Assembly (NCBI GenBank): GCA_024275485.1
Contig: JAJRZA010000045.1
Span: forward strand, 62,001 to 126,000
DNA length: 64,000 nucleotides
Source of the DNA: Candidatus Krumholzibacteriota bacterium
GTDB taxonomy: Bacteria > Krumholzibacteriota > Krumholzibacteriia > LZORAL124-64-63
Reading direction: 5' to 3'
Numbering within the stretch: the stretch's first letter is position 1; every line of letters starts with the position of its first letter. Below the pieces are notes generated by a model. It saw only the letters and a list, made by a program, of their open reading frames with translations. It searched no databases and was not told the DNA's origin. Positions 31,711 through 39,387 of the stretch are shown in pieces. The position numbers and the translations under genes were made by a program.

Positions 31711-32426
31711 TGAAGGCCGTTTCCCGGGAGAACCTATGGCGTTTCGCTGTTTTTAGCCTGTTGTCAGTGGTCATGGTCTTTTCCTTGCGTGCCTTCGATC
31801 AGAGTCGTTCATCCCAAGAAAAATTTGATCAATTGTATTTTCCTTCGGGACAATTCCTGAAAGAGGCCAGTGTCGGTTACCGTGAAGCACATGCCGATTA
31901 TCTCTGGTTCCGCTTCATCCAGTACTACGGAGCTTTTGCCAAGGGTTTCAACAATTTTCGCCATTTTGAATTACTGATCAACGGCATCACCACCCTGGAC
32001 CCAAAATTTGTCGAGGCCTACCATTTTGCTTCTCTGATCACCTGGTCCGATTTGGGAAAGCCTTACAAAAGCATTGATATTCTCAAACGCGGAATCCTGC
32101 ACAATCCTGACACGGCGCGATTGCCATTCCAAATTGGTTTGATCTACTACGTTGTGGATGGCGATTATTCCCGGGCTTCTTTTTGGTATGGACAGGCGGT
32201 CAAGTGCAGCGATGCTACTGATTTGGAGCGACGGTTTGCAGCTTTCAGCAAGTATCGTTCCGGTGACAATTTTGGTTCCCTGGCCCTTTGGAAGGATTTG
32301 TACAACAATTCCGACAAACCAGGAATGCAGTTGCTGGCGGCCAAGATGATCCGGCTGCTGAATGAAAATATGGATGCGGACCAAATACCTCAACCACGAA
32401 AATCCACCACCAGACCGGGAGTTTGA
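31710..32426 (+). CDS. Membrane-anchored TPR-like protein of the pil ABC module
   Basis: ATG 31710 overlaps the permease stop. The open frame starts earlier at 31656, but the earlier part lies in the permease. 238 residues: one N-terminal membrane anchor (FAVFSLLSVVMVFSLRAF), then helical repeats (HADYLWFRFIQYYGAFAKG, LDPKFVEAYHFASLI, SIDILKRGILHNPD) with TPR character. Translational coupling to the ABC genes suggests a third subunit; the Myxococcus cluster has one further gene (pilG) beside its ABC pair, but I see no sequence basis for equating them. Probably periplasmic, anchored in the inner membrane. Confidence 0.75.
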   Translation: MKAVSRENLWRFAVFSLLSVVMVFSLRAFDQSRSSQEKFDQLYFPSGQFLKEASVGYREAHADYLWFRFIQYYGAFAKGFNNFRHFELLINGITTLDPKFVEAYHFASLITWSDLGKPYKSIDILKRGILHNPDTARLPFQIGLIYYVVDGDYSRASFWYGQAVKCSDATDLERRFAAFSKYRSGDNFGSLALWKDLYNNSDKPGMQLLAAKMIRLLNENMDADQIPQPRKSTTRPGV

Positions 32427-32427
32427 A

Positions 32428-33207
32428 ATGGCAGCCCCTGCATATCCCATGTGGTTCTGGATTGCAATGGCCACCATTCTGGGTGCCTGTTTCGGCAGTT
32501 TTTCCAACGTCCTTGTTTATCGCCTTCCGCGCAACCTGAGTGTGGTGGGGCCGCGATCGTTTTGTCCCGGTTGCAAAAATCAGGTTTCCTGGTATGACAA
32601 CATTCCTTTGCTAAGCTGGATTATTTTGCGAGGCAATTGCCGCCATTGCGGCACCGGCATCAGCCCTCGTTACCTGGTGCTTGAAGTGGCAGGAGCGGGT
32701 TGTGCGCTGGGCGCTTTTGCCCGCTTTGGAGTGACCATTGAGGGAGTGTCAGCGGCACTGTACCTGATCCTGTTGCTGGACATCGCCATCATCGACTGGC
32801 AGCACATGATCATCCCGCACACCCTGACCATCTGTGGGATGGTGCTGGGATTGGCGTTCAGTTTTTTTACTCCTGTCGGACAAGTCGACTCATTCCTCGG
32901 ATTGGCCCTGGGCGCCGGAATTATCCTGGCTGTTTCCTACGGTTACAAATTGCTTCGCGGGGTGGTCGGCATGGGTGGCGGCGACGTCATGCTGATGGCC
33001 ATGGTGGGAGCTTTCCAAGGTCTCTGGGCTGTGCCGGCGGTGCTCTTTGGCGGGGCAGTCATGGGAACAATTTATGCCGTCACCGTTGGCCGGGGTAAGG
33101 TGTCTGGCGAAACCAAACTCCCCTTTGGTACTTTTCTCTGCGCAGCCGCTCTGTTGGTCCTGCTGGCCGGCGACTGGATATGGACTACCTACCTGACTCT
33201 TTTCTGA
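32428..33207 (+). CDS. pilD: Prepilin peptidase / N-methyltransferase PilD
   Basis: ATG 32428 (GGGAG at 32417-32421) is one base after the previous stop; the frame is open from 32362 inside that gene. 259 residues. The N-terminal methyltransferase domain has GSFSNVLVYRLPR and two CxxC pairs (CPGC, CRHC) for zinc. The peptidase part has both catalytic aspartates, in LLLDIAIIDWQHMIIP and GMGGGDVMLM, within about eight transmembrane helices. It cuts the leader of the two pilins and methylates the new Phe1. Confidence 0.95.
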   Translation: MAAPAYPMWFWIAMATILGACFGSFSNVLVYRLPRNLSVVGPRSFCPGCKNQVSWYDNIPLLSWIILRGNCRHCGTGISPRYLVLEVAGAGCALGAFARFGVTIEGVSAALYLILLLDIAIIDWQHMIIPHTLTICGMVLGLAFSFFTPVGQVDSFLGLALGAGIILAVSYGYKLLRGVVGMGGGDVMLMAMVGAFQGLWAVPAVLFGGAVMGTIYAVTVGRGKVSGETKLPFGTFLCAAALLVLLAGDWIWTTYLTLF

Positions 33208-33450
33208 CCCATTGATCCTCCCTCCGGCATTTTTTTCCATTCCGTCTTGGTAGTCATTTAGTCACAATAGATTTCTAAAATTCAAAACTATCAAATAAAT
33301 GCTAAATATTCCAGAATTAGGCCATTTTTTTCTCAAGGCCATGCTCCATCGAGCCGAATCGATTCATGGCACAAGAGTTGCCATTCCCATGTGGGGTAAG
33401 GTCATGGTGACCATTTTCCCAAATAGTTTCAGCATCAAGGCAGGATCGAC
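33208..33450 (+). other. AT-rich gap before pilM carrying a sigma-54 promoter
   Basis: 243 bp with no credible ORF. The middle (33250-33330) is markedly AT-rich, a likely bend or integration-host-factor-type region. The only clear element is the sigma-54 promoter listed separately at 33367-33382. An upstream activator site for PilR would be expected within this stretch, but I cannot define one. Confidence 0.5.
33367..33382 (+). promoter_or_regulatory. Sigma-54 promoter of pilMNOPQ
   Basis: TGGCAC (33367-33372), five bases, TTGCC (33378-33382). It matches the -24/-12 consensus at all key positions, with the essential GG and GC doublets correctly spaced. It lies 68 bp before the pilM start and is the second such site within 5.2 kb. 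Confidence 0.82.
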
Positions 33451-34620
33451 ATGTTCGGGTTCCTGAAAAAGAAGAAGAAATCACTTATCGCCATGGACAT
33501 CGGGTCCAATGTTATCAAAGTGCTGCGCCTCGATACCAGCGAGGAGAGACCGGTGATCACACATTTCGCCATGAAGGACCTCCCGCCTGAGGCCATTGTT
33601 GATGGTGAAATCATGGACCGTGAATTGGTGATCCAGATTATCCAGGATTGCGCAGCGGAAGCCGATATCCCCGATGAGCCGGTAGCCAGTGCCGTTGCTG
33701 GCCGCGCCGTGATCGTCAAGAAAATCGTGATGGACAAGATGAGCGAAGAAGACGCCCGCGAAGCCATCTATTGGGAAGCGGAGCAACACGTGCCTTTCGA
33801 CATCGACGATATCACCCTCGACTTTCAGGTCCTGCACGAAGATGTTGGAGCAGATCAGATGGAGCTCATGCTCGTTGCTGCAAAAAAAGACATGATCCTT
33901 GGCCAGGCCGAGCTCATTCGTGATGCCGGTTTCCGGCCTGAAGTCATCGATGTGGCCTCTTTTGCCAATCAGAATTGCTGGGAATATCTTTCGGCAGAAA
34001 CAGTTATCGAGCCGATAGTAGCCGATAATCCGGTGCTGCCTGAACCAGGCGATGATGATATTGCCGACTTTGTCGGCGATGACAGCGAAACACTCGAACC
34101 GGAGGCAAATACGGATGAATTTGTGGCCTTGCTTGATGTGGGTGGTGGATTGACCAATGTACACATCGTCAAGGATGGCATCCCGTATTTCACCAAGGAT
34201 TTGCCTATTGGGGTTGCGCATTTCACGGAAGAATTTCAAAAGCAATTGGGCCTTTCATGGGAAACAGCCCAGCAGGTGGCCCGTGGCCAACTCGATGGTG
34301 TTGACAAGGACCTGGTCCTGGACATCGTGCGAACGGTTGGTTCTGAAATCTACAAGGGGCTGGAACCCAGCCTCAGTTATTTGAAGACTGCCGGTGAAGC
34401 CGATGGCATCGACCGTATCGTTTTGAGCGGTGGCGGAGCCCACTTGCCGGGCCTGTTCCAATACCTGGCCGAAGTCTATGCAATACCCAGCGAAATTGCC
34501 GATCCCCTGGCGTGCCTGGACTATGATCCGGATCTGTTTGCAGCGGGTGAAGCGGAACACCTCAGCCCATTGCTGACCGTCGGCATTGGACTGGCTTTGC
34601 GCGAGGGGGTGAGTTCATGA
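33451..34620 (+). CDS. pilM: Pilus assembly protein PilM (actin-like)
   Basis: 389 residues. It opens MFGFLKKKKKSLIAMDIGSN, with the actin-fold phosphate-1 loop DIGSNVIKVL. It also has LLDVGGGLTNVHIV (phosphate 2) and VLSGGGAHLPG (adenosine loop). PilM is a cytoplasmic ATP-binding protein that holds the N-terminus of PilN at the pilus platform. An acidic insert near residues 190-225 (EPGDDDIADFVGDDSE) is longer than I expect in the family. It overlaps pilN by ATGA. Confidence 0.94.
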   Translation: MFGFLKKKKKSLIAMDIGSNVIKVLRLDTSEERPVITHFAMKDLPPEAIVDGEIMDRELVIQIIQDCAAEADIPDEPVASAVAGRAVIVKKIVMDKMSEEDAREAIYWEAEQHVPFDIDDITLDFQVLHEDVGADQMELMLVAAKKDMILGQAELIRDAGFRPEVIDVASFANQNCWEYLSAETVIEPIVADNPVLPEPGDDDIADFVGDDSETLEPEANTDEFVALLDVGGGLTNVHIVKDGIPYFTKDLPIGVAHFTEEFQKQLGLSWETAQQVARGQLDGVDKDLVLDIVRTVGSEIYKGLEPSLSYLKTAGEADGIDRIVLSGGGAHLPGLFQYLAEVYAIPSEIADPLACLDYDPDLFAAGEAEHLSPLLTVGIGLALREGVSS

Positions 34621-35195
34621 TTCGCATCAATCTTCTGCCGCGTGATGAACAGCCAAAACAAAGAAGTCTGAAAATCCCCCAACTGGGTGCTTTTGCACCA
34701 ATGGCACTGATCTTGGTGGCGGCGGTGGTTATCACCGGTGCGCACTTTCATCAGGCCAAGGAAATTGTGGCGCTCAATGAAACCATTGCCGAAGAAGAAG
34801 CGGAGAGCCGTCGTCTGGCTCCCGAAATCGCCAAGATCAAGCGCCTCAACAAACAGCGCAAGGATCTGAACGATCGCCTGGACGTAATCATCGATCTGGA
34901 CAGGGATCGTTATTTCCGGGTTCATCTGATGGACGAACTGAATCGTAGTCTGCCGGATCACATGTGGCTGACTCGTTTTGAGGATATCGGTGGAGACAGC
35001 TATCAGGTTGAAGGTGTGACCTTCAGCAACTTCCTGATCAGTGATTTTCTGCAAAACATCACCAGCAGTCCCTGGTTTGCCTCGGTCGACCTGACGGTGG
35101 CCGAAAAAGGCAAAATAGGAGAAGTGCAAGTAATTAAATTCAAGGCCAGGGCGCGCGCCATGCGGCGAGCGCCCAAAGCGGCTTTCGAAGGGTAG
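34617..35195 (+). CDS. pilN: Pilus assembly protein PilN
   Basis: 192 residues. The N-terminus MIRINLLPRDEQ carries the INLLP motif that docks into PilM. One transmembrane helix follows (FAPMALILVAAVVITGA), then a coiled coil (residues 50-85) and a small ferredoxin-like fold in the periplasm. The ATG overlaps the pilM stop. PilN and PilO form the inner-membrane alignment subcomplex. Confidence 0.93.
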   Translation: MIRINLLPRDEQPKQRSLKIPQLGAFAPMALILVAAVVITGAHFHQAKEIVALNETIAEEEAESRRLAPEIAKIKRLNKQRKDLNDRLDVIIDLDRDRYFRVHLMDELNRSLPDHMWLTRFEDIGGDSYQVEGVTFSNFLISDFLQNITSSPWFASVDLTVAEKGKIGEVQVIKFKARARAMRRAPKAAFEG

Positions 35196-35206
35196 GAAGG
35201 ACGATC

Positions 35207-35854
35207 ATGGATATCGACATCAAAGACCCCAAATTATTGCGTTGGGCCATAGCCATCATCGTGGTGTTGGTGGCTGTTCCCATGTACTTCATGTCCGATA
35301 TGTACCCATTCACCTATGCCTCAGGAAAGGCCAAGGTGACCGTGCTGGAAGCCAGGCACCAGGAATTGAGTCGAGATCTGGAAAAGGCCCGCCTCCTGGT
35401 TCGCAACCTTGAGCGGGTGGAGCAGGAGTACGCCATTCTCCACGACCAATGGGACGTGGCTCAGACCCTATTGCCAGAGTTGAACCAAATGCCCGATCTG
35501 TTGCGCAAGGTGACTGCGGCCGGTCAACAGTCCGGTGTCGAATTTCAGATTTTCAGACCGCAAAATTCGGTGAGTCACGGTTTCTATGCCGACAACTCCA
35601 TCGAAGTGAGCATCGAAGGTGGCTATCACCAGACCGGTGTATTTTTGAGTCGGCTGGCCAACCTTAACCGCATCGTCAATGTATCGAAGTTGCGGATGCA
35701 GGGGGTGGCCAAGCAGGAAGATCAGCCCTACACCATGAAAACAGATCTGATCCTTACCGCCTACACTTTGGATTCAACCCAGCCCATGGCTCAAGGTGAT
35801 GGTTCAAGGGAAACAGTTAAACCAGCCGCGGCCCAGGCCGGCGGCAAACATTAG
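35207..35854 (+). CDS. pilO: Pilus assembly protein PilO
   Basis: 215 residues: a short cytoplasmic start, one transmembrane helix (WAIAIIVVLVAVPMYFM, about residues 12-30), a coiled coil (VTVLEARHQELSRDLEKA to about residue 85) and a ferredoxin-like domain containing IEVSIEGGYHQTGVFLSRLANL, the conserved PilO core. It lies 11 bp after pilN and, with it, spans the periplasm towards PilP. Confidence 0.93.
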   Translation: MDIDIKDPKLLRWAIAIIVVLVAVPMYFMSDMYPFTYASGKAKVTVLEARHQELSRDLEKARLLVRNLERVEQEYAILHDQWDVAQTLLPELNQMPDLLRKVTAAGQQSGVEFQIFRPQNSVSHGFYADNSIEVSIEGGYHQTGVFLSRLANLNRIVNVSKLRMQGVAKQEDQPYTMKTDLILTAYTLDSTQPMAQGDGSRETVKPAAAQAGGKH

Positions 35855-35866
35855 GAGAGGGTGGAA

Positions 35867-36325
35867 ATGTTTCACCGAAGAAAATTGTTAACAGCGGTTG
35901 TTGCCGGCCTTCTCCTGGTGATGATATCTGGTTCCCTGGCCATTTCCGGAAATGACCTTGCATCGGTTTCTCCTTCGCAGGAGTCGCGTGCCCGGATCAA
36001 CGCCCTGAGGGCCAACGAATTTTTTTACCAGTCCTATGGCAAGGATGATCCTTTCCGGGTGCTGGTTGATGGCGAATACAAGGAATCTGTCGCCAGCGAG
36101 CTGGTGGATATGAACAGCGCTCACCTGGTGGGCGTTATGTGGGGCCAGGATGATCGTTTCGCCCTGGTCGAAGATGGAGAAGGTTTCGGTTACATCCTGC
36201 GTGTGGGCGATCGCGTCCGCTTCGGTCGGGTCGTCAGCATCCGCAAGAACTTACTCACCGCGCGGGTCACTCTTTACGGTATCACCAACAAGGTGGTTCT
36301 CAAGCTCGAAAATACGGAGGGCTAA
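35867..36325 (+). CDS. pilP: Pilus assembly protein PilP
   Basis: I take ATG 35867 (AGGAGAGG at 35853-35860) over GTG 35861 two codons earlier. 152 residues. The N-terminal hydrophobic segment (LLTAVVAGLLLVMISGSLA) has no Cys, so there is no lipobox, although PilP is a lipoprotein in many species. The C-terminal half is the beta-sandwich that binds the secretin (GVMWGQDDRFALVEDGEG, then RVGDRVRFGRVVSI). It starts 12 bp after the pilO stop; pilQ follows after 3 bp. Confidence 0.88.
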   Translation: MFHRRKLLTAVVAGLLLVMISGSLAISGNDLASVSPSQESRARINALRANEFFYQSYGKDDPFRVLVDGEYKESVASELVDMNSAHLVGVMWGQDDRFALVEDGEGFGYILRVGDRVRFGRVVSIRKNLLTARVTLYGITNKVVLKLENTEG

Positions 36326-36328
36326 ACA

Positions 36329-37678
36329 ATGTTCGGAAGGATCCGCTTCACCAATACTCTGTTTTTGATGGTTGTCGCCATCATCAACATGAGTTCAATC
36401 GCCCTGGCCCAGGATGCAGAAATTCCACCGGCCGAAGAATACATGGGTCGTCCCATTTCATTGGATGTTCAGGAGGCTGAAATCGGGACGGTTCTGCGCT
36501 CGTTGTCCAGCTTCTCGGGCAGCAACATTGTTGCTTCCCCAAGGGTTGTGGGCAAAATCACTGTCCGGCTGGAAGAGGTGCCCTGGAAAGAAGCCCTCGG
36601 GGTGATTCTGCGCTCACACAGCTTCGATTTCATTGAAGAAAACGGCGTCTTGCGCATTGATACGGCGGAACAACTGCGGGAGGAAAAACTCTCCGTGGAA
36701 CGTGCCCGCAAACAAGTGGAGGGTTTGGAGATTCTGAACCTCGGACTTGTCACATTGCACTACGCAAATGCCGAAGAGGTCCAGGACAGCCTCAAGGAAA
36801 TGCTAACGGACCGGGGGCATATCGATGTGGATGTGCGAACCAACAGTTTGTTGGTCAACGACATTCAGGAGCGGGTAACTCTTATCAGTGACATGGCCAA
36901 AAATCTGGATTCCCAGACGCCGCAGGTGGAGATCAACGCCCGTCTTGTGGATATGAACCTCCGGGCCACGCGCGAGTTGGGCATCACCTGGGGCATCAAC
37001 AATTTCAAACCTTCGGGTGCCAACGTTGCCGGCAGTGGTGTAATCCAGAACACTTTTCAGAAACCTTCGGCTGATATCAAGGTGGCCACGGTGCAGAACT
37101 GGGGCGAGTTGATGGTCCAGGTGCAGGCTCTGGAACAATCCAACGACGCCCACCTGATCAGCAACCCCATCATCACTACGACGGACAACCGCCAGGCCAA
37201 AATCCTGGTGGGCCAGAAAATTCCCCTGATCGTGGCTGATAAAGCAGGCAACGCCATTACCCAGTTGACGACCATCGGTATCATGCTGGAAGTGACTCCT
37301 CACATCAACAGCAACAGGCACATCACCCTGGATATTCACAACGAAGTGAGTGATCTGTCCAGCCAGGCCACCGTGCAGGGGGGCGTGATCATCAACACCA
37401 GTGAATCAGATACCCGGGTTGTGGTTGAAGATGGAGAAACAGCCATCATCGCGGGTTTGATTCGCAAGGTTGAAAGCGAGTTGGAAAGTGGCGTTCCAGT
37501 GTTGAAGGACATCCCGCTTCTTGGTGCCCTTTTCAAGCACTCCAGCAAAACCATTGACCATCGTGAACTGGTGATATTTGTCACCCCTCACATTGTCACT
37601 CCTGAATATATTCGGCGTGGAAGCCTGACCACCAATTCAAAGGTGGTGATTGAACCGGAAACTCTGGCTGATTTCTAG
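36329..37678 (+). CDS. pilQ: Type IV pilus secretin PilQ
   Basis: 449 residues with a signal peptide ending ALAQ. An N0 domain starts at ISLDVQEAEIGTVLRSLS, an N1/KH-like domain follows (NLGLVTLHYANAEEVQDSL), and the secretin barrel occupies the C-terminal 250 residues (ISNPIITTTDNRQAKILVGQ-like, then GVPVLKDIPLLGALFKH). It is short for a PilQ: the N-terminal AMIN (peptidoglycan-binding) domains found in many PilQ proteins are absent. It forms the outer-membrane pore for the pilus. Confidence 0.94.
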   Translation: MFGRIRFTNTLFLMVVAIINMSSIALAQDAEIPPAEEYMGRPISLDVQEAEIGTVLRSLSSFSGSNIVASPRVVGKITVRLEEVPWKEALGVILRSHSFDFIEENGVLRIDTAEQLREEKLSVERARKQVEGLEILNLGLVTLHYANAEEVQDSLKEMLTDRGHIDVDVRTNSLLVNDIQERVTLISDMAKNLDSQTPQVEINARLVDMNLRATRELGITWGINNFKPSGANVAGSGVIQNTFQKPSADIKVATVQNWGELMVQVQALEQSNDAHLISNPIITTTDNRQAKILVGQKIPLIVADKAGNAITQLTTIGIMLEVTPHINSNRHITLDIHNEVSDLSSQATVQGGVIINTSESDTRVVVEDGETAIIAGLIRKVESELESGVPVLKDIPLLGALFKHSSKTIDHRELVIFVTPHIVTPEYIRRGSLTTNSKVVIEPETLADF

Positions 37679-37707
37679 CCCCGGTTGAAATAATTTTTAG
37701 AAGATAT

Positions 37708-37745
37708 ACGCCCTCCCTGATTGCCTTCAGGGGGGGCGTTGTATT
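37708..37745 (+). terminator. Terminator of the pilMNOPQ operon
   Basis: ACGCCCTCCCTG (37708-37719) pairs with CAGGGGGGGCGT (37728-37739) around an eight-base loop, with one T-G wobble near the middle, followed by TGTATT. It closes the pil cluster just before the shikimate kinase gene. Confidence 0.78.
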
Positions 37746-37756
37746 AGAATTGGGTT

Positions 37757-38290
37757 ATGTGGACTTCAATAATCGGATTCATGGCCAGCGGAAAATCGAC
37801 GGTTTCGGCGAGCTTGCTGGCCAGCACCAATCGTCTAAGTGCGTCCATTGATGAGCTGGTGGAGCACAACGACGGTTCTGGGGTTGCGGAAATTTTCAGC
37901 ACCCGCGGCCAGGCTGCCTTTCGCGACCTTGAACTGAAAGCATTGGGTGAATTGGATCCTTCGCGGAATCTGGTGGTCGATACCGGGGGTGGCATCGTGG
38001 AAACTGCGGCTGCGGTTGCGATGTTGCGGGCCAATGGAGTGGTGATTTGGCTGGATTGTTCGTGGAAAGAGGTTCGGGCTCGGCTGAAAAATGCCCCGGT
38101 TGGAATGAGGCCGTTGGTCACTGAACTGGGTTGGGCCGGGCTGGAAGAGCTGTTTCGCAGCCGTCGGCCACTGTACGCCGCAGCGGCTGATTTCCGACTC
38201 AAGGCCGATGGCGATCTGGACATCATCGCTCGTACGGCCATGCTGCGCAGTCTTATCTGGCAACGTCATCTGGAAAAGAGTCGCCCATGA
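37757..38290 (+). CDS. aroK: Shikimate kinase family protein
   Basis: 177 residues. P-loop GFMASGKST at the N-terminus, the shikimate-binding region FSTRGQAAFRDLELKAL, the DTGGGIV motif and the lid RPL segment (GMRPLVTEL) are in the family order. The expected product phosphorylates shikimate for chorismate synthesis. Some positions differ from typical AroK (SIDELVEHNDG instead of D-D-I-E-wording near residue 34), so substrate assignment is moderately certain. No RBS is clear. It overlaps rsmD by 4 bp. Confidence 0.78.
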   Translation: MWTSIIGFMASGKSTVSASLLASTNRLSASIDELVEHNDGSGVAEIFSTRGQAAFRDLELKALGELDPSRNLVVDTGGGIVETAAAVAMLRANGVVIWLDCSWKEVRARLKNAPVGMRPLVTELGWAGLEELFRSRRPLYAAAADFRLKADGDLDIIARTAMLRSLIWQRHLEKSRP

Positions 38291-38844
38291 GGGTAGTATC
38301 GGGACAATGGCGGGGGCGCAAGCTGTGCTCCCCCAAAGGTGATCTGGTGCGTCCCACCACCGACAAGGTCAAAGAGGCCATGTTTTCCATTTTGGGTCCT
38401 TCGGTGCACGGCTGCCTGGTGCTAGACCTGTGTTGCGGTGCTGGCGGGTTGGCCATTGAGGCCCTGAGCCGGGGCGCCGGCAAGGCCATCCTGGTCGATA
38501 TCCACCGAAAATCGTTGGATCTGGCCCGTCGCAACCTTGAGTGGTGCGGAGCCAAAACCGATCGTTACGAATTGGTGAAATCCGATGCGGAAGTGTATTT
38601 CGCCGCTTGGCAGCCACCGAGAGATGAAACTTCATGGATGCTGCTTTGCGATCCACCCTATCATTCCTCGGTGGCTGCAGGTATTCTTCAGCGACTGACC
38701 CATGGTGAACCGGCAGCTGGTTTTGCCGCGGGAATCATCGAACACGGGGTCGGGGAAGTTTTCGACGACACCGAAGATGGTCCCTGGAAGATCCGCACTC
38801 GACGATACGGCGAAACTGGTTTGACAGTGGTCAGATGCGGTTGA
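38287..38844 (+). CDS. rsmD: 16S rRNA (guanine-966-N2)-methyltransferase RsmD
   Basis: 185 residues. It begins MRVVSGQWRGRKL and has RPTTDKVKEAMFSIL, the SAM-binding loop VLDLCCGAGGLAIEALSRGA, and the catalytic DPPY motif (CDPPYHSS), all diagnostic of RsmD. It methylates G966 of 16S rRNA in the 30S subunit. Followed by coaD, a very common pairing in bacteria. Confidence 0.95.
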   Translation: MRVVSGQWRGRKLCSPKGDLVRPTTDKVKEAMFSILGPSVHGCLVLDLCCGAGGLAIEALSRGAGKAILVDIHRKSLDLARRNLEWCGAKTDRYELVKSDAEVYFAAWQPPRDETSWMLLCDPPYHSSVAAGILQRLTHGEPAAGFAAGIIEHGVGEVFDDTEDGPWKIRTRRYGETGLTVVRCG

Positions 38845-38877
38845 TCCGCCAACCAGTTGCCAGAAACGAGGATGATG

Positions 38878-39348
38878 ATGGAACGGCATGTTATTTACCC
38901 AGGCTCATTTGATCCTGTCACTCTCGGGCACCTGGATATATTGGAAAGGGCCTGTGCCCTGTTCGATCGGGTCACAATTCTGGTGGCTGAAATGGGCAAG
39001 GCCGGTTTGCTGCCTGTGGAGCAGAGGGTGGATCTTTTTCGCCGTTCGATTGCCCATTTGCACAATGTGGAAGTGCAATCATTTTCCGGCCTCTTGGTCG
39101 ATGAAGTCCAGACTCGCGCAGCGGTGGCTGTGGTCCGGGGTATCCGCACCGCCGGGGACTACGAACACGAATGGACCCTCGCGGGTGTCAACGCATTGCT
39201 GGATTCCGAAGTGGAATATGTTTACTTTCTGGCCCGGCCACACATGGCCGCTATCAGCAGCAGCCTGGTGCGTGACGTCATTGTCCATCAAGGCCCTCTT
39301 GAAAAACTGGTTCCCGAGCCGGTGGTCAAAGCCCTGCGCAAGGTTTGA
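38878..39348 (+). CDS. coaD: Phosphopantetheine adenylyltransferase CoaD
   Basis: Three in-frame ATGs stand in a row (38872, 38875, 38878). The third is taken because GAGG (38868-38871) then sits at usual spacing and the protein begins MERHVIYPGSFDPVTLGH as expected. 156 residues. The nucleotidyltransferase signature GSFDPVTLGH, the RGIRTAGDYEHE motif and the SSSLVRD motif are intact. It makes dephospho-CoA from 4'-phosphopantetheine, the penultimate step of CoA synthesis. Confidence 0.95.
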   Translation: MERHVIYPGSFDPVTLGHLDILERACALFDRVTILVAEMGKAGLLPVEQRVDLFRRSIAHLHNVEVQSFSGLLVDEVQTRAAVAVVRGIRTAGDYEHEWTLAGVNALLDSEVEYVYFLARPHMAAISSSLVRDVIVHQGPLEKLVPEPVVKALRKV

Positions 39349-39387
39349 TCCCGTTATTTTTTCTGATTCTCACCAGGAGTGTTGACC

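Noticed and set aside
33301-33350. GGCC-T-run-GGCC structure as terminator of pilD
   Set aside because: The pairing is only four bases and the T-run lies in the loop, so it is not a credible intrinsic terminator.
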